64,000 bases of DNA from Undaria pinnatifida. Lineage: Eukaryota > Sar > Phaeophyceae > Laminariales > Alariaceae. This document shows, in pieces, positions 41,775 to 54,700 of the stretch. Within the stretch, counting starts at the first letter, position 1. Each line of letters opens with the position of its first letter. Below the pieces are notes generated by a model. That model had not been told where the DNA came from. It ran no database searches and saw nothing but the letters and a program-made list of their open reading frames with translations. The stretch covers positions 7,701,733 to 7,765,732 of the forward strand of contig JABAKD010000012.1 in assembly GCA_012845835.1 (NCBI GenBank), given 5' to 3'. Both the position numbers and the translations under genes were made by a program.

Positions 41775-44700
41775 TCAAAACCCCGCCTCTTCTTTTACGA
41801 AGCAGTTTAACCCTTGGAGAGGTTCAGGGGCCGTCTGCGAACCAGAACAGGAGGGGTCGACGACCATGTCATCCGCAAGTAGCGAAAAAAACCCATCATG
41901 TCCATCCTGCCCCTGCCCGTCCCCAGATAATATATCCAGGAGGAGATTATCGCACGCATCATCATCATCCCTATCGAAGGGCACCATCTGCTGCTGCTGC
42001 TGCTGCTGGAGTGTCCTCGCTTCCTTCACGAAGCAAGAACAATCTTGACGTTCCGTGGCTGACGACAAATCGTCTAAAGTAGAAGAAGACGAGTAGCCGT
42101 CCAGAACAACAGCAGCGCTGGCCGTTTTGTCATCATCGTCATCGTCAGAAGAGGCCGAAGATGATGAGGATGACATCTCCACCTTAACTGCCCGCAGGGT
42201 TGGACGAACCAGCGGCCGCGGCAGAACCGCCGCTGCTGGTGCCATGTCAGGCGCCAGCGCGAGGCGAGCGGCGTAGGAGAACGGCGAACAAGAGTCCTGT
42301 TGGTCAGAGAGGAGAGGTTGATCGGAGGAGTCGCGGGGCTCAACAGAGTCGAGCGGTTGATCGGACTTGAGGACGGGAGAGTCGGACGGTAGACCCGGCA
42401 AACCAACGGGTGGTGGCGCGGTCGGGGTAGATCCCGATAGGGTAGGCGCGGTGCGGCGGCGGCCGGACTGGCGAAGGCTGGCGCGACGTCGGTCGGCGGT
42501 GGTGCCGGCAATGGTGGCGTTGAGGCCGTGAGCTGTCGTCTCCACAGCAGGGAGACTTAGTTAAAGTTTTTTTTGGCGTACGAAAGACCGCCCACAAAGG
42601 GGAAAAACGGCCAACGATGCCTTAAAGTGATCTGCTTGAAATAGCCAAGAATCTTCGCCGTACATATCAGAAAAACCTACTTCCTGCCCCGTTTCTCGCC
42701 CACCCTGTTTCTACCTCCCACCGAATTTCCGGGGGTCAGCAGCGCGCTTTTCAAATCACCTCGAAAAAACCGTCAACGGTTCTCGAGGCAAAATAAAAGC
42801 ACGGTACCAACTATTAATGGAAAAGCGGCCATGGAACGGTATTCAAAAGGGCGAGGGCAAACGGGGTGTAAATTTTAACAGGAAGTCGGTAAAAAATACC
42901 TGGTATAGCGGTTTAGAAAACTCAGAATAGCAAGACTCGATCTGCGAATGCTGCTGACTCGCGAGAGTTATAACAGCTCACTGGTTTGCCATTGCCTTGC
43001 CCGTGTCCGTTGTGATTGTTGCGTCCGTCGTACGAAACCCCGACCAATCCACCTTGCCGCTCCCTGCCCGCGGCGTTAGGTTTGGCCATCGGCCCGTTGT
43101 GCTTCAGGCCGTCTCCGTCGACCGATTCTCCCGGGCGCGGAGCCGCGCTTGCCGCTGTCTGCCTGGCGTACTTGTAGCGTGCCTGCTGTGGGGAGGCTTC
43201 GTACTTGGCCAGGCGGTGCTTGAGGCTCCGGTTTTCGTCCAAGAGGTTCGCCACCTATCGTCAAATTAATCGTACGTATGATGCACCAGGAAACAAGAAC
43301 AGAAGAGAGCCAATGGGTGCAATGGGGCCGAGCAACGGAGCGATGTCGAAATTTGAAAAACCGTTTTGGTAAAAGGGGTAGTTTGTCAAGAGGGGGGGCA
43401 GGGGGGGCGGTGGGCATCGCATAGCTTTGAACCAAAAAACGGTGACATAGAACGCCTGCATTACGTACTCGTAGGCCGAGGGGAGCAATCACGGTCCTTT
43501 CCTGCCACGTACCAGGTGCATCACAAAAAGTAAAAGGCATGTACTTTTGTGTATCTGGTAAGTGGTATGGTCATGAGTATGACGAAGAAATCTGACACAC
43601 AGTGGTACAACCGTTTTTTACGTCGTGTCGTATCGGAGAGAATCTGAGGTCACTGCGTGCTAATTGGATTTACCTTCAGCGGCTGAACTCAGCCGTCTTC
43701 TTGACAAGCCATGGTTTAAAGTCTTCCCTTCCCCCCCCCTCCATGATGCGTGGCTTGATTTTCATCGCGAACAGGGTTCCCACTGCTCACCATTACGACG
43801 TAGCATATTTTATTTTTGAATTTTGCTAGCTTACTCTCGCACTCTCCGCGAACAGGATTCAGTTTTCCCACTGTTAACAAAATTGCATATTCTTGATTTT
43901 AGAATTATGAATATTCGCTCTCACACTCTCCGCGACGGAAAAAAACACACAAGAAGTTTTGTACATGCATAAACTACAACACACCAGCCCAGATTCGAAC
44001 CCCATCGCAACCCCCTCGCAAGGATGACTAGAGTTCAATCCAAGTCTACCTGCTCAGTCAAAAACAGAGTTCCTGAGTAAAAAACCAGATACCGTTTTTG
44101 AGCCACAAAAGGAAAACCGAGTTCAGACTAGAACTGAGAAACGAGCTGAGCGTTTGATCGCCTGGCTGGGATTATGTCACTCGCACCCAATACTATTAGT
44201 AACATTGAAATGGGGATTTCTTCAACATCCAGAAACAAAAAGGTCCATGTGCGCGTAAATTCCCTCAAAACGTGCGTCTCATTCGCTCGTCTTGCAATGT
44301 TGGCATTAAAGTTTCAAATGGTCGCATCAATATCTGTACGATATTCAGCACGTTTGCCCTGGCATGGCCAAAACTCCAGTACACTGCGCGTACATCGCAC
44401 TACTGCTGCAGTGTAGAGCACCTGGTATTTTTTTTTTGGATTATGTCACTCGCACCCAATACTATAAGTAACATTGAAATGGGGATTTCTTCAACATCCA
44501 GAAACAAAAAGGTCCATGTGCGCGTAAATTCCCTCAAAACGTGCGTCTCATTCGCTCGTCTTGCAATGTTGGCATTAAAGTTTCAAATGGTCGCATCAAT
44601 ATCTGTACGATATTCAGCACGTTTGCCCTGGCATGGCCAAAACTCCAGTACACTGCGCGTACATCGCACTACTGCTGTAGTGTAGAGCACCTGGTATGTT

Positions 44701-46308
44701 GGCAATTGCAAAGAGCAGCTGACTCCTTGTACACCACGAAGGCCACGGTTTATGGTACAACGATCTCACCCACAGATGCTCCCGGGATTCGTTTCGTTGC
44801 CTAAAGATCAACATGCCGATGTACGATTTCCAAACTGCCGTGTACGCAGAAACCACAAGTGAGTTGCAGCAGTTAATTAAAGTGTAACAGTTAGCACTGT
44901 AGTAACAACAACGTTCAACAAATTTGAAGGCACTATTTGGGGGGGTGGTTGCAATACTTCGATAACCCGAAACACGAACGCGCCGCAGCGCTACACACAA
45001 TACAGACCTTGGCGATCGAGGTGCGCGAGGGTCAAGCGGAGCTGCTCGGCAAAATGACCGAGGGGGCTGCCGCATCTTTCGGAATTGCTGCTGTTCTGTG
45101 TGAGGGGGGCGCGGGGGGGGGATTGCGGCCAACATCGAGACAAAATCTGGAGAAGATCTACCCGTCCCGATTTCCGCCTGAGGCCACTGGTTACGGTACC
45201 CCGATCCAGGTCAGATATGTTCCCGAGATTCGTTTCGCCGTTTCAAGATCAAGAAATGCCGATAGAAGATTTCAAACAGATAAGTGTATGGTAAAAACGG
45301 GTCAACGGGTCTTGACGCTCGATGCAGAATCCAACAAGGTTCAAATATATCCAGAGGTACTATTTAGCGGGGTGGTTGCAAGATTTCGAAACACTGAAAC
45401 CGCACAAACGCACCGCAGCGCTGTAACACACTACAGACCATGGCGATCGAGGTGCGCAAGGGTCAAACCGGCAGCTGCTCGGCAAATGGCCCAAGGGGCT
45501 GTCGCATCTTTGCGAATTACTGCTGTACTCCTGCGTATGTGCGCGGGGGGGAAATTTCGGCCTATCCTCGAGACTCGAGACGAAATCTGGGGAGGAAATA
45601 CCTTCCCGATCTCCGCCTGAATCTCCGCCTGAGATCGGGACGACGCACCCCTTTTTGGTGGATTTTCCGATCCCGGAAATTGTCACAATCATCTTTGTAC
45701 ACATATCATAGAAAATTGTCACGACCATCATTCGTACACAAATCGTAGTTCAGGCGAATGTTGCTCAGATAAAGAGCTACATGACCTGCTTCGGGTCACC
45801 ATACGTAAGCAGTGGCCTAAGATCGGGGCGAAACAACCCTTTTCGGGGGTTTTTCCAACCTTGTAAATGGTAATGACCAACATTCGACCCACATACAGCA
45901 GTGTGACTGCCTGTACACAAACGTTACTTTGGGGATTATTGCTGACTGAGATCAAGTATCTATGATCGACAACGAGGTACCATTTTTTTTGTCACATTTT
46001 TACTTTCCAGCTTCTGGACAAGCCGTGCTCACAGGTGTCGTCCCTCTGCCCCCCCCCCCCGTTGTTGCCTTCAAATTTTATCACGCCTAGGGATCAGCAC
46101 TTCCACTGCTCGTCGATTCCCACGAATTCATTAGAGTACGTATGCACTCGGGGGGATTCGAACACGCGAAACTGACCTATACCAGGCTCGAGGATAACCT
46201 GATACGCTACCCGGGCATTGTACACCTTTGTGTGACCGCGGACCCAAGATTGATCTTTTTACAAGAGTTATTGCGAGAACAAGTTTTGATAACAAGAGCT
46301 GATGTGAG

Positions 46309-46343
<35 letters not shown>

Positions 46344-48255
46344 CGACGACGACAACCATAAACAACAAGCATAAACACCAGTGTCCAAAAACAGTCCAAA
46401 TCCATCCGCCATCAAACCTGATCCAACCCTGACGCGAGAGGCGTACACGTGTGCTATCACCGGCGGAGAGTCTTCACCAAGCAGTCCCAACGTGCTACCA
46501 GGTATCACGCAACAACAACAACAACAACAACAACAACAACCATAAACAACAACCATAAACAACAACCATAAACAACAACCATAAACAACAACCATAAACA
46601 CCAGTGTCCAAAAACAGTCCAAATCCATCCGCCATCAAAACCTGATCCAACCCTGACGCGAGAGGCGTACACGTGTGCGATCACCGGCGGAGAGTCAAGC
46701 AGTCTTGACGTGCTATCACGCACACGCACGCACATATGATGGGCAGTCGTGATGATGCAGAAAAACTGCTGAAACACAACTGACAAAGCCTAAAAAATTT
46801 CAGTACTCCCATATGAGGCATATACGCGTACACCCAGGTTGTTTCTCGAGTTTTTTTCTAGGTTATGCACTACCCCACAGCATCCCAAACGGCCAATCAA
46901 CGTCCAATCAACGTTCAGTATTTCCAAGCACAGCATTTGCAAGCATTCCAAGAGAGCCTTCATAAGCCACAGCATCCAAGCACTGGTCACTCCATGGCGT
47001 TCGGGTTAGGGTTAGGGTTCGAGTCGGGTAGGTACCCGTTGACCTATAATAAAACAAACCGTGTGTACGTACTTGTATTAAACACCCCCATAGATACAGG
47101 ATAGCACTCTTCACCCCAACAAGTAGGAAGCACGACACCGAAAAACAAAAAATCCAGCGCCCAGAATCCAGGATGACGTATTTCTTGTTTCGACCCTGTT
47201 CCGGAATTAATACAGAAAAATCAAATGAAATCTTATCCTACGAGGTCACCCCCGCACCTGTTGCTCGAGAAACTCGATCCGGTCTCGTTTTCTTTTGCGA
47301 CTTAGCGCTGCCGACTCTCTATTTCTGATCATCCGCTGCTGCTTCTTCCAGGCCTGTTTATCGGTGCCCGGGGCGATCGGTTCGCCGCAGAGGCTTGACA
47401 GGTCCGGCTTCACATCCTCCTCCTGTAACACAAAGCGAAAAGATTCAAATTGGCTTGCGATGTCAATTTTTATCTCGGTTTTAAAGCACATTTCGTTTTA
47501 TACTGATTTTATACAGGCACTAGGATTGCAAGATCGGCAGGGGTAGGGAGGGTATCTGAAATCTATCGCGTCAGAAAAAAGGCAACATTTCATGTATCCG
47601 TCCAACCCCTTGCATGGAGAAGCGGGGAAGGAGCCAAACGGCAAGTCTTGGAACGCCATGTACAATAAAATGCACATGCCTTCGACACCTTGAAAGCAGT
47701 AAACTAGGGGAGGGGAGAGGCAGCAGGGGGAACCACGTATCGCACCCGGGGGTGTTGAATCTAGGCGTAGGGTCCACCGAAACGACCCCGGGAGCCGGTC
47801 AGAAAAAAATCGCGCAAAATTAATAAAATCGCGCAAAAAAACAAATTCCGATCGCGAGACAGACTCCTTCCTCTTTCTGTCCGGCGGCATAGGACCAAGT
47901 ATCTGCAAATATTGGGGGAGGTGAGCACATACAACTCGGCGCGGCCGGCAAGATCCTGCTCATGCCTCACTCTTACCTCGTCTTCTGACTCGTCGGCACT
48001 CATGTAGCCTTGGGGGGGCCTTGCGGCATTGCGATTTCTGGTCTGCCTGAGCTTGAGCGCTCTGTTTCTTCGCCTCTGCCCCGCAGCCTCGTTTTCGCAA
48101 TCCTGGTTCTCGTCATTCGGGGTAGTGACACTCGTGGGCGGCGAAGGCGACGGAGAAGTAGGAGCGTCACCCACGGTGCCTCGGAGGGACCTACGCGATG
48201 ATGCTCTCACTGAGGACACAGAGGCTCCGCACGTGCCCAAGTCGTGGGGCGCCAT
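41775..48255 (-). CDS. bZIP transcription factor
   Basis: Exons 48255-47977, 47422-47258, 43254-42982 and 42539-41775, all phase 0, give 493 residues. Residues 123-141 are the basic region (RMIRNRESAALSRKRKRDR); N127, R135 and L145 fit the bZIP rule N-x7-R-x9-L, and leucines at 145, 152 and 159 with Y166 make a short zipper split across the exon 2/3 junction. An acidic linker (ADESEDEEEDVKPD) precedes the DNA-binding part. The long C-terminal exon has Asp/Ser-rich stretches, an 8-Gln tract, a DNLLLDILSG motif and three VKxE/VKEA-like sites (possible SUMO acceptors), as in an activation domain. Targets and signal are unknown. Start: the ATG in CCTCAATGG at 48255 is preferred; the frame stays open upstream to 48549. 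Exon 4's acceptor (TGTGGAG) is the weakest junction. Confidence 0.9.
44171..44708 (+). repeat. 269-bp near-identical tandem duplication
   Basis: TATGTCACTCGCACCCAATA starts at 44174 and 44443; the two units differ at about two bases over roughly 260. An 80-codon ORF is open in both units. In bZIP intron 2, on the opposite strand to the gene. Confidence 0.9.
44773..45625 (+). repeat. 427-bp diverged tandem duplication
   Basis: GGTGGTTGCAA.A.TTCGA starts at 44944 and 45371, with GCAGCGCT, ACAGACC.TGGCGATCGAGG, GCAGCTGCTCGGCAAA and CTGTCGCATCTTT.GAATT in common. The second unit has indels that break the frame open in the first. GATTCGTTTCG..AAGATCAA is also shared between 44790 and 45228. Confidence 0.7.
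46140..46220 (-). mobile_element. tRNA-like SINE head
   Basis: Minus strand reads GTAGCGTATCAGGTTATCCT (A-box-like), CGAGCCTGGTATAGGTCAG and GTTCGAATCCCCCCGAGTGC (B-box-like). It is the same head as the 13.4 kb SINE with about 10 percent difference, and its body is missing. Confidence 0.65.
46305..46730 (+). repeat. 223-bp tandem duplication carrying (CAA)n and a 13-mer array
   Basis: ATAAACACCAGTGTCCAAAA occurs at 46371 and 46594 with matching downstream sequence. Each unit is preceded by (CAA)n; the second also has five ACCATAAACAACA units. Confidence 0.85.
46990..47035 (+). repeat. Short TTAGGG-like stretch
   Basis: GGGTTAGGGTTAGGGTTCG: two to three telomere-type units in bZIP intron 2. 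Much smaller than the array at 13049-13097. Confidence 0.6.
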
Positions 48256-48724
48256 TGAGGGGTCAACGTCCAAAAAACGGAGGCAGGTACCAAAGTACCA
48301 CCAGATGTGCCCCGAAGCACGGCTGATGCGCTTCCTTTGATACCCCCAGGCAGAGGAACGAAGCGGGCAGGATATACTCGCAGCTCGCACGGGTGTTGCC
48401 GGGGTACAGCCTGGTCTCGCCCCTTGGCTTCGGCCTCGCAACGCGTTCCCGCCCACGGGTGTGTGGAGAGCAGGGTGTATTTGGTGCGTCTGATCGGATG
48501 GTATGGCGCGATCGAGCAACTTCAAGAGAGGAGGTGTCACTTTTCCCATTTTTTACGTACGTCCTAAAAAACGCCTCACTACATTTGTCTTGGTTTTCTC
48601 AATACTCCAAGAGGCTTTTCAGCAGCAAACGCAGAGGAACCTGCGGAGAGAGCAGAGGGCGAGCTGGAAACGTCCCTGCAAAGTCGTGCAGTTTGAGCGC
48701 TTTGCACCCACTGCAAAGTCTACC
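48256..48724. promoter_or_regulatory. Divergent promoter region, bZIP / PAP
   Basis: 469 bases separate the two start codons of oppositely oriented genes, so both promoters and leaders must lie here unless hidden 5' exons exist. No TATA or CCAAT box is obvious. An open minus-strand frame covers 48549-48256 and could instead be coding. Confidence 0.5.
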
Positions 48725-51700
48725 ATGAACACCCCGTCGCGATGCAACGCTACAATGGTGCTAATTTTGACTGCTTTGGCAGCAAGCACGCAGGCGTTCA
48801 CGTGCGCTGCCGTCCGAAATACTATCGGTTTTGGCGAGTCCTCCTCTTATCGAGCGACAACACTGCTTCGTTCTTCGACTTCAACGACAAGCTTGGGCTC
48901 GCGAAGCATGTCGCGAACAGGGCGGTGTGGGTCGCCGTCAATGTCAGAGATGGCAGAGGACTATCCTTCTGATACTGGAGACGATCGATTTGGAACTGGG
49001 GGTGAGAGCAGGTTTAGTGATGTGCTTGGTTTTCTGCTCCTTGCTGTTGAAAGCGATAAGAAGGTCGGTTCAGCCAGGTTCAGTCGCATCACCTGCTGTG
49101 AGAAAGCATGACGATAGCGATGCACATGATGCGCCCACGTACGCGTAAGATACCATGTCCGGTTGGATCTTGTGAATCGAACGCCATGTCTCGTAACGGA
49201 CTACTCATCACGACGTGGCCGGTGTTTTATGTAGGTACGTACTTGTGCACCATGTGCACAAACTAAAACATCGAAAACGACATGAAAAACAGCAAGAAAC
49301 GACCTTTCATCGTGTCCCCCTCTTCTTGTTGACGAGCGTGCACTACGACTCTGGGTGCACACTCAGCTGACACTGCTGGCGTGCCCAAGACATGGCTGCT
49401 AGCTGCCACCCTCTCTCCGATATAATATAAAAATAAAAATACACTCCAGCTGTGAGATCGAAAATTTTGTCGGAACTCATCTTGTCTTTGCAAGCTGTAT
49501 ATCCAACATGCATTGATATCTGGTACATGCCATGCTGTATCTCCTCCTATTAATATATTGTGTGATAAGAGTAATGCTCATCCATCGGTGTAGTTGCCCC
49601 TTTAGCCTGAGTGTTCCTGAGTGTGCCTGCGTGTGCCCTCGTGCTCTCCGATCGCCTTGAGCAAATGAACGAACGAACGAGCGAAGAAAACCATAGAGGA
49701 CGAACGAACGATCGAAACCTTGGACTCGTGGATGGGGTTTCGGGCTCAAGGTAGAGGTTTGGGCGTGTTGAAAAAACAGGTATCGCATCACTGGAACCAC
49801 ACAAGGGGCGCGGGACATTCCCGGAATCCCATACTAAAACCCCATCACTTCTAGATTTTGAAGAAGGCGGCTCGATTGTTGATTATGGGACAAACGCATA
49901 ACGAACCAACCTAATCATGGATCCCAAAACATGGAACGAAGTACGATATAGCCTGAGGTGAACAAACGAATCAACCAACCAAACCATGGGACAAACGAAT
50001 CAATCAAATATCGAAACCATGGATCGAACACGCAAACTAACCAGCCAACCAACTCGCGGACCGACCAAGGAAAGCAACCGGCGAAATCATGGAACGTATG
50101 ATACTAACGAAGCAGCCAACCATTCAACCTGTGTCTCCGCTCCAGCGGCGTCTCGTTTTTTCCTCCAAGCTTGCTTCCGCCTGTGTCTTGTAGTCTTTTG
50201 CGCCGCACTCTGTATGCATGGGTGGCGGAGCGGTATTGTTAGCACGACAGCTGGGAGCAGATCGCCCACACCATAATGTATCATGGCGCATGCTTTTGGA
50301 TGGACCTTAATCGGCTCTCTCCGACGTATTGGGTTATGGTGTAAGTCGCTCCTGTGTTGACTTGGTTATTGATTGCATGATTTGTACTTGGCTGCAGGTG
50401 ACACCGCGGAGAAGGAAAGAGTTTCCTTCACCGCCGAAGACAGCCCCGAAGTAACGCAGCTCAAAATCGACCTCCTGCGCATGGCGGCGCTCACGGGCAG
50501 GTCAGCGGAGAGGGGGCACGATATCATCACAGCCAGGGGGTTGATCCATGCTGCTTACTGAAGGCGTGCACTTGCTTTTTCTTCATGTCCTCCCCTGAGT
50601 AGCTCTCTCTATTATACTTCGTACAAACTTGAAACACACTCCAGCTGTCGAAGATTTCGTCGAAACTCATGGTTGCAAGCTGTGTGTGATACTCCGATCG
50701 CGCATATTACAGTGTGTGTCCTCATTAAGGATATAGGTCGGCGATCCCCCTTAGAATTAGCTTGTACCAGGGTCAACAGGGCAGCTCTCTATACCTCACC
50801 CCCAAAAAATATTTTGAGAACAATGCACCTGCAACCTTCCGAACGAACCCATCGCCTAGGTACACACATTGAATGCCGTAAACCACAGGGATTTGCACGG
50901 GTCATGACCCGACCGGCGGGTCGGGTCAAGATGGTTTCAAAATTTCGCGGGTCGGGTCAAGTCGGGTCATGATAATGTTTTAAAATACCACGGGTCGGGT
51001 CGGGTGGGGTCAAGAGGTTTCAAAATCTCGCGGGTCGGGTCGGGTCGGATCAATAGGCTTCAAAATCTCGCGGGTCGGGTCGGATCGGGTCACGAGGATT
51101 TCAAAATCTCGCGGGTCGGGTCGAGTCATGACCCGCGAGATACGGGTCACTCGCGGGTCAGGCCACCATGACCCGCGGGTTGTTTTTGGCTGACCCGCGG
51201 GTCGAACCCTCGGATCTGGCCTGTGGATTCGCCTTTTTCAAACTTACAGCTGCCTGCGGGAGGATATTTGTCGTGCCGGCGCCTCGCTGGTCGGACCCGC
51301 GGGTTCGAAAAGGATACGGCAACTTCCTGCATGAAAGCGTTTCTGGCGTCGATACTCCGATCGTATGTTATCATAACGTCCAGAAACATCGACCAGACAG
51401 CGACTTGTCGTACCAGGCATAACGTATTACTACGCGAATCCCCGTGTCGGATGAAGCCGCAAGTCTTTTTCAGGTATATTGTCATCCATCCATGTCCACT
51501 AAAATAAGCCAGGCCACACACTCTTGCTGCGTTGCAGGGTTCAACAATATAAACGACAAATGGCAGTATGAGAACCATGTACGACGTATAGGTACACATT
51601 GGATACCCGGTGAGAATTTTATCGTATCAGTACGAAGCATGACTAAACGTGAAAAGGCGAGAGCAGTCGTCGTCGAAGCAGCAGCACCACCAGCACTGAC

Positions 51701-54700
51701 AGCAGCAAGCACCAGCACCAGACCCCGGATCCTTGCGGATCGCAGCCCCTGCTGACGGATCCACCGCCCCAGATGTGGGCTTGCTGCCGGAGGCGGCTCA
51801 GCTAGGCTGCTTGCCGGGGCCGGAGACTGCATGATAGATATAGTAAGTGGCTAGCTCGAGAAGTATCATACCAGTACCAAATGTGACCAAACGCAAAAAC
51901 GAAAGAGCAGTCGTCGTCGAAGCAGCAGCAGCAGCAGCATCGCAGCAGCAGCACTGGCAGCAGCAAGCACAAGCAGCGGACAACGCATCCGCGCGGATCG
52001 CAGCCCCTGCTGACAGATCCACCGCCCCAGTTGCGGGCTTGCTGCCGGAGGCGGCTCAGCTAGTCTGCTTGCCGAGGCCAGAGACTGCATAGACAACCAG
52101 CTCGCTCGTCGGGTCGCTCGTCGGGTCGACCCGGTGGTCTAGAGCTACGGGCGTGGCTAATTGCCCATGCGGGGGTTGCGGTCTCTTTCTTATCTTTCGC
52201 GCGCGCACCACATAGTATTGCTGCAAACAATGCCGGGAGAGAACAAAAATGAGCACGACATCCTGGGAAAAGTACGAGGGATCAAGGACCAACCAACCGA
52301 CCAAGGTACATATCCAGACATGTTTGACCCCATGACTTTTCGACTTTAACCCGTGAGATATATCACGGGTCCAGTCGACCTGACCCGCTTGAAACCCGCA
52401 CCTCACGGGCCACTCGGAGTGTGGCGGGTCGGGTCGGGTCGAGTCAACAGACTTCCCAAATCTCGCGGGTCGGGTCGGGTCATGTCAAGACGTCTCGAAA
52501 TTCTCGCGGGTCGGGTCGGGTCAGCTGACCCGACCCGACCCCACCCGACCTGCGAGGTTTGACCTGACCCGTGAAAAGTCCTCGTAAAACACGACCGTGT
52601 TCCGACGATATTAGGTATAATAGAATATACCTATCATGTTATTAGTTCGCAGGCGGACCTGAAACTTGTTTGGTCAGCGAATCTCTACCGCTTTTGACCG
52701 CCATTTCGCGCGGTTTCTTTGCTGAGGCGTGCCCCCGCCTCGTCTACAATGACCGGCTTCGCGGATCCGCCCGCTTAGCGCCGTAGCGCCTGCGCGAGGC
52801 CGTGGCGTCGAGATCTACGACAAGTATGTTAGTTCACGAGCCCCGCCCCGTCAGCCAAGCAAAGGCGTTGTAAGCTGCCCCGACGTTTTGTTGCGTCTAG
52901 TGCTCATGATGCACGATGGCCCAGGTCCTCATAGCGCACGACACAAGCGCGCCTCTTGCGCATTGTTGTAGGCGGATGCAGCTTTATATGATACGATATT
53001 TGTTTTGCGGGTGTTGTTGGCGTATTTGTGTTGGCTGCTGGTGCTGGTGCTGGTGCTGGTGCTGGTGCTGGTGCTGGTGCTGGTGCTGGTGCTGGTGCTG
53101 GTGCTGTTGGTATTGATGCTCATGATACCGGGGTGAGTTGTAGCTATTGCCGATGTGTCAGTCTTACCGCGCTTTACTCTCAGGAACGAAGGAAGAACAC
53201 TAGGCCGCAAGGAAGGAAGGAAGGAAGGGAATGATGAATAAAGAAAACTTGGCGGGGAAGGAAGCAAGGAAGGAAGGAAGGAAAGTACGAAGGAAGGCCT
53301 CTGCGATAACCAACTCCCGCCCCCCAATGGCCCGCACATCATCGCACCATACGACCCCCAACACCACATCACATCACACCACACCACACCACACCACACC
53401 ACACTACGCTACACCTCACCACACCACACTACACCACACCACACCGCACCACACCACACCAAAAGCACACCACACCACACCACACCACACCACACCACAC
53501 CACACTGCCCCGACGATGTACAGTACACGACAACCAATAACAAACGTAAGTACTGAACCAGACGGGGTTTCTTATTTAGCAGAAGCTGGATTATACGCGA
53601 ATTCAGCATAGCGTCTCCCGTTTTTGCTTCCAGATATATCCTTATGAATGTCAGCCTTCCTTTCTTTTGCCCTGTGTTTCATGACCTTATACCAGGTACC
53701 AGGTAACACGCAAGACAAACACACACCCTAGTATAGAACGATTTTTGGAGCTAGTGTTCTCGACAACGGGGAGGCTGCAAATGCCGAGCGATGCGTCCAT
53801 GGAAACATTTCGCACCTCGGACAGATCGTATAGATCATACAGATCATACAGATCAAATATATCGTTTTGATCGTCTACAGTACAGACCACGATATAGATC
53901 ACCTACAGTACATATCACGATCTCTGTCATCTACAGTACTGATCACAATCTGGATCATCTACAGTACATGTCACGATCTAGATGATCTACAGTAGATCTT
54001 GTATCTCCTGCTATGAGATATTGTGCGGGATCTGTATATAGACGGTACAGCTCAAACCCCTGGAAATATTTGCCAAATCATACAGATAATACGACTCCCA
54101 CCGGGTATGAGCTATTAATTGACCGATATAGATCCTACGTCAAGTATCTAGATCATCACGTGGGGACAAGCGATATACCCGACGTGTGAACGATCTCGAC
54201 GGGAGCTTTCCAAAGCCACTTTCGCTGTGTGTGCCATCCCCCCTTTTGAGGGAGGAAATCGGGCCTTGAAATTGGTACCAGGGGGTAGGTATATGGTGTG
54301 CTCTGTAATATGCTATATATCGTGTTTTACTGTAGGTGTCCTGCACCGATTGTGTAACGTAGAAAATCGCTTTGCTCGGTGCCCCTTTGCTTGTGCAGGG
54401 GTCAGCTTGCGACGCTAGCAGAGCGCAACCGGGTGGAGGATGTGATATGGGAGCTGGAGATGCGGACGCCAATCGAGGAGACGGCTTCGAGCGAGGCTCT
54501 GCTGGGGCGGTGGGCTCTGGTTTACGCTAGTGAGGACCCCACCCGATCAAGCCCCTTCTTTTGGGCCTTCAGGTCTGTGGCTGCTGCATGTGTACTTCGT
54601 GTGCACTAAATATGTACTGTAGTGTTTTTCTGGGTGGTGGGGTGGGTCTGTGTCTCTGGCTGTATCTGTGTGGCTTTGTGTTTGTGTGTTTTTCGTTGTG

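Noticed and set aside
41540-42082. 180-codon plus-strand ORF
   Set aside because: Antisense to the bZIP C-terminal exon; composition only.
43980-44020. Possible tRNA fragment on the minus strand (GGTTCGAATC)
   Set aside because: Only a B-box-like word; no T-stem or acceptor pairing.
48256-48549. N-terminal extension of the bZIP protein
   Set aside because: The frame is open but the residues look random and the ATG at 48255 has a better context; not excluded.
50890-52570. CRISPR-like array
   Set aside because: Direct repeats with short spacers, but spacers are near-identical, the unit is a GC-rich minisatellite, and the genome is eukaryotic.
52929-53402. 157-codon ORF with Ser-Thr repeats
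   Set aside because: Translation of the hexamer, GGAA and CACAC microsatellites.
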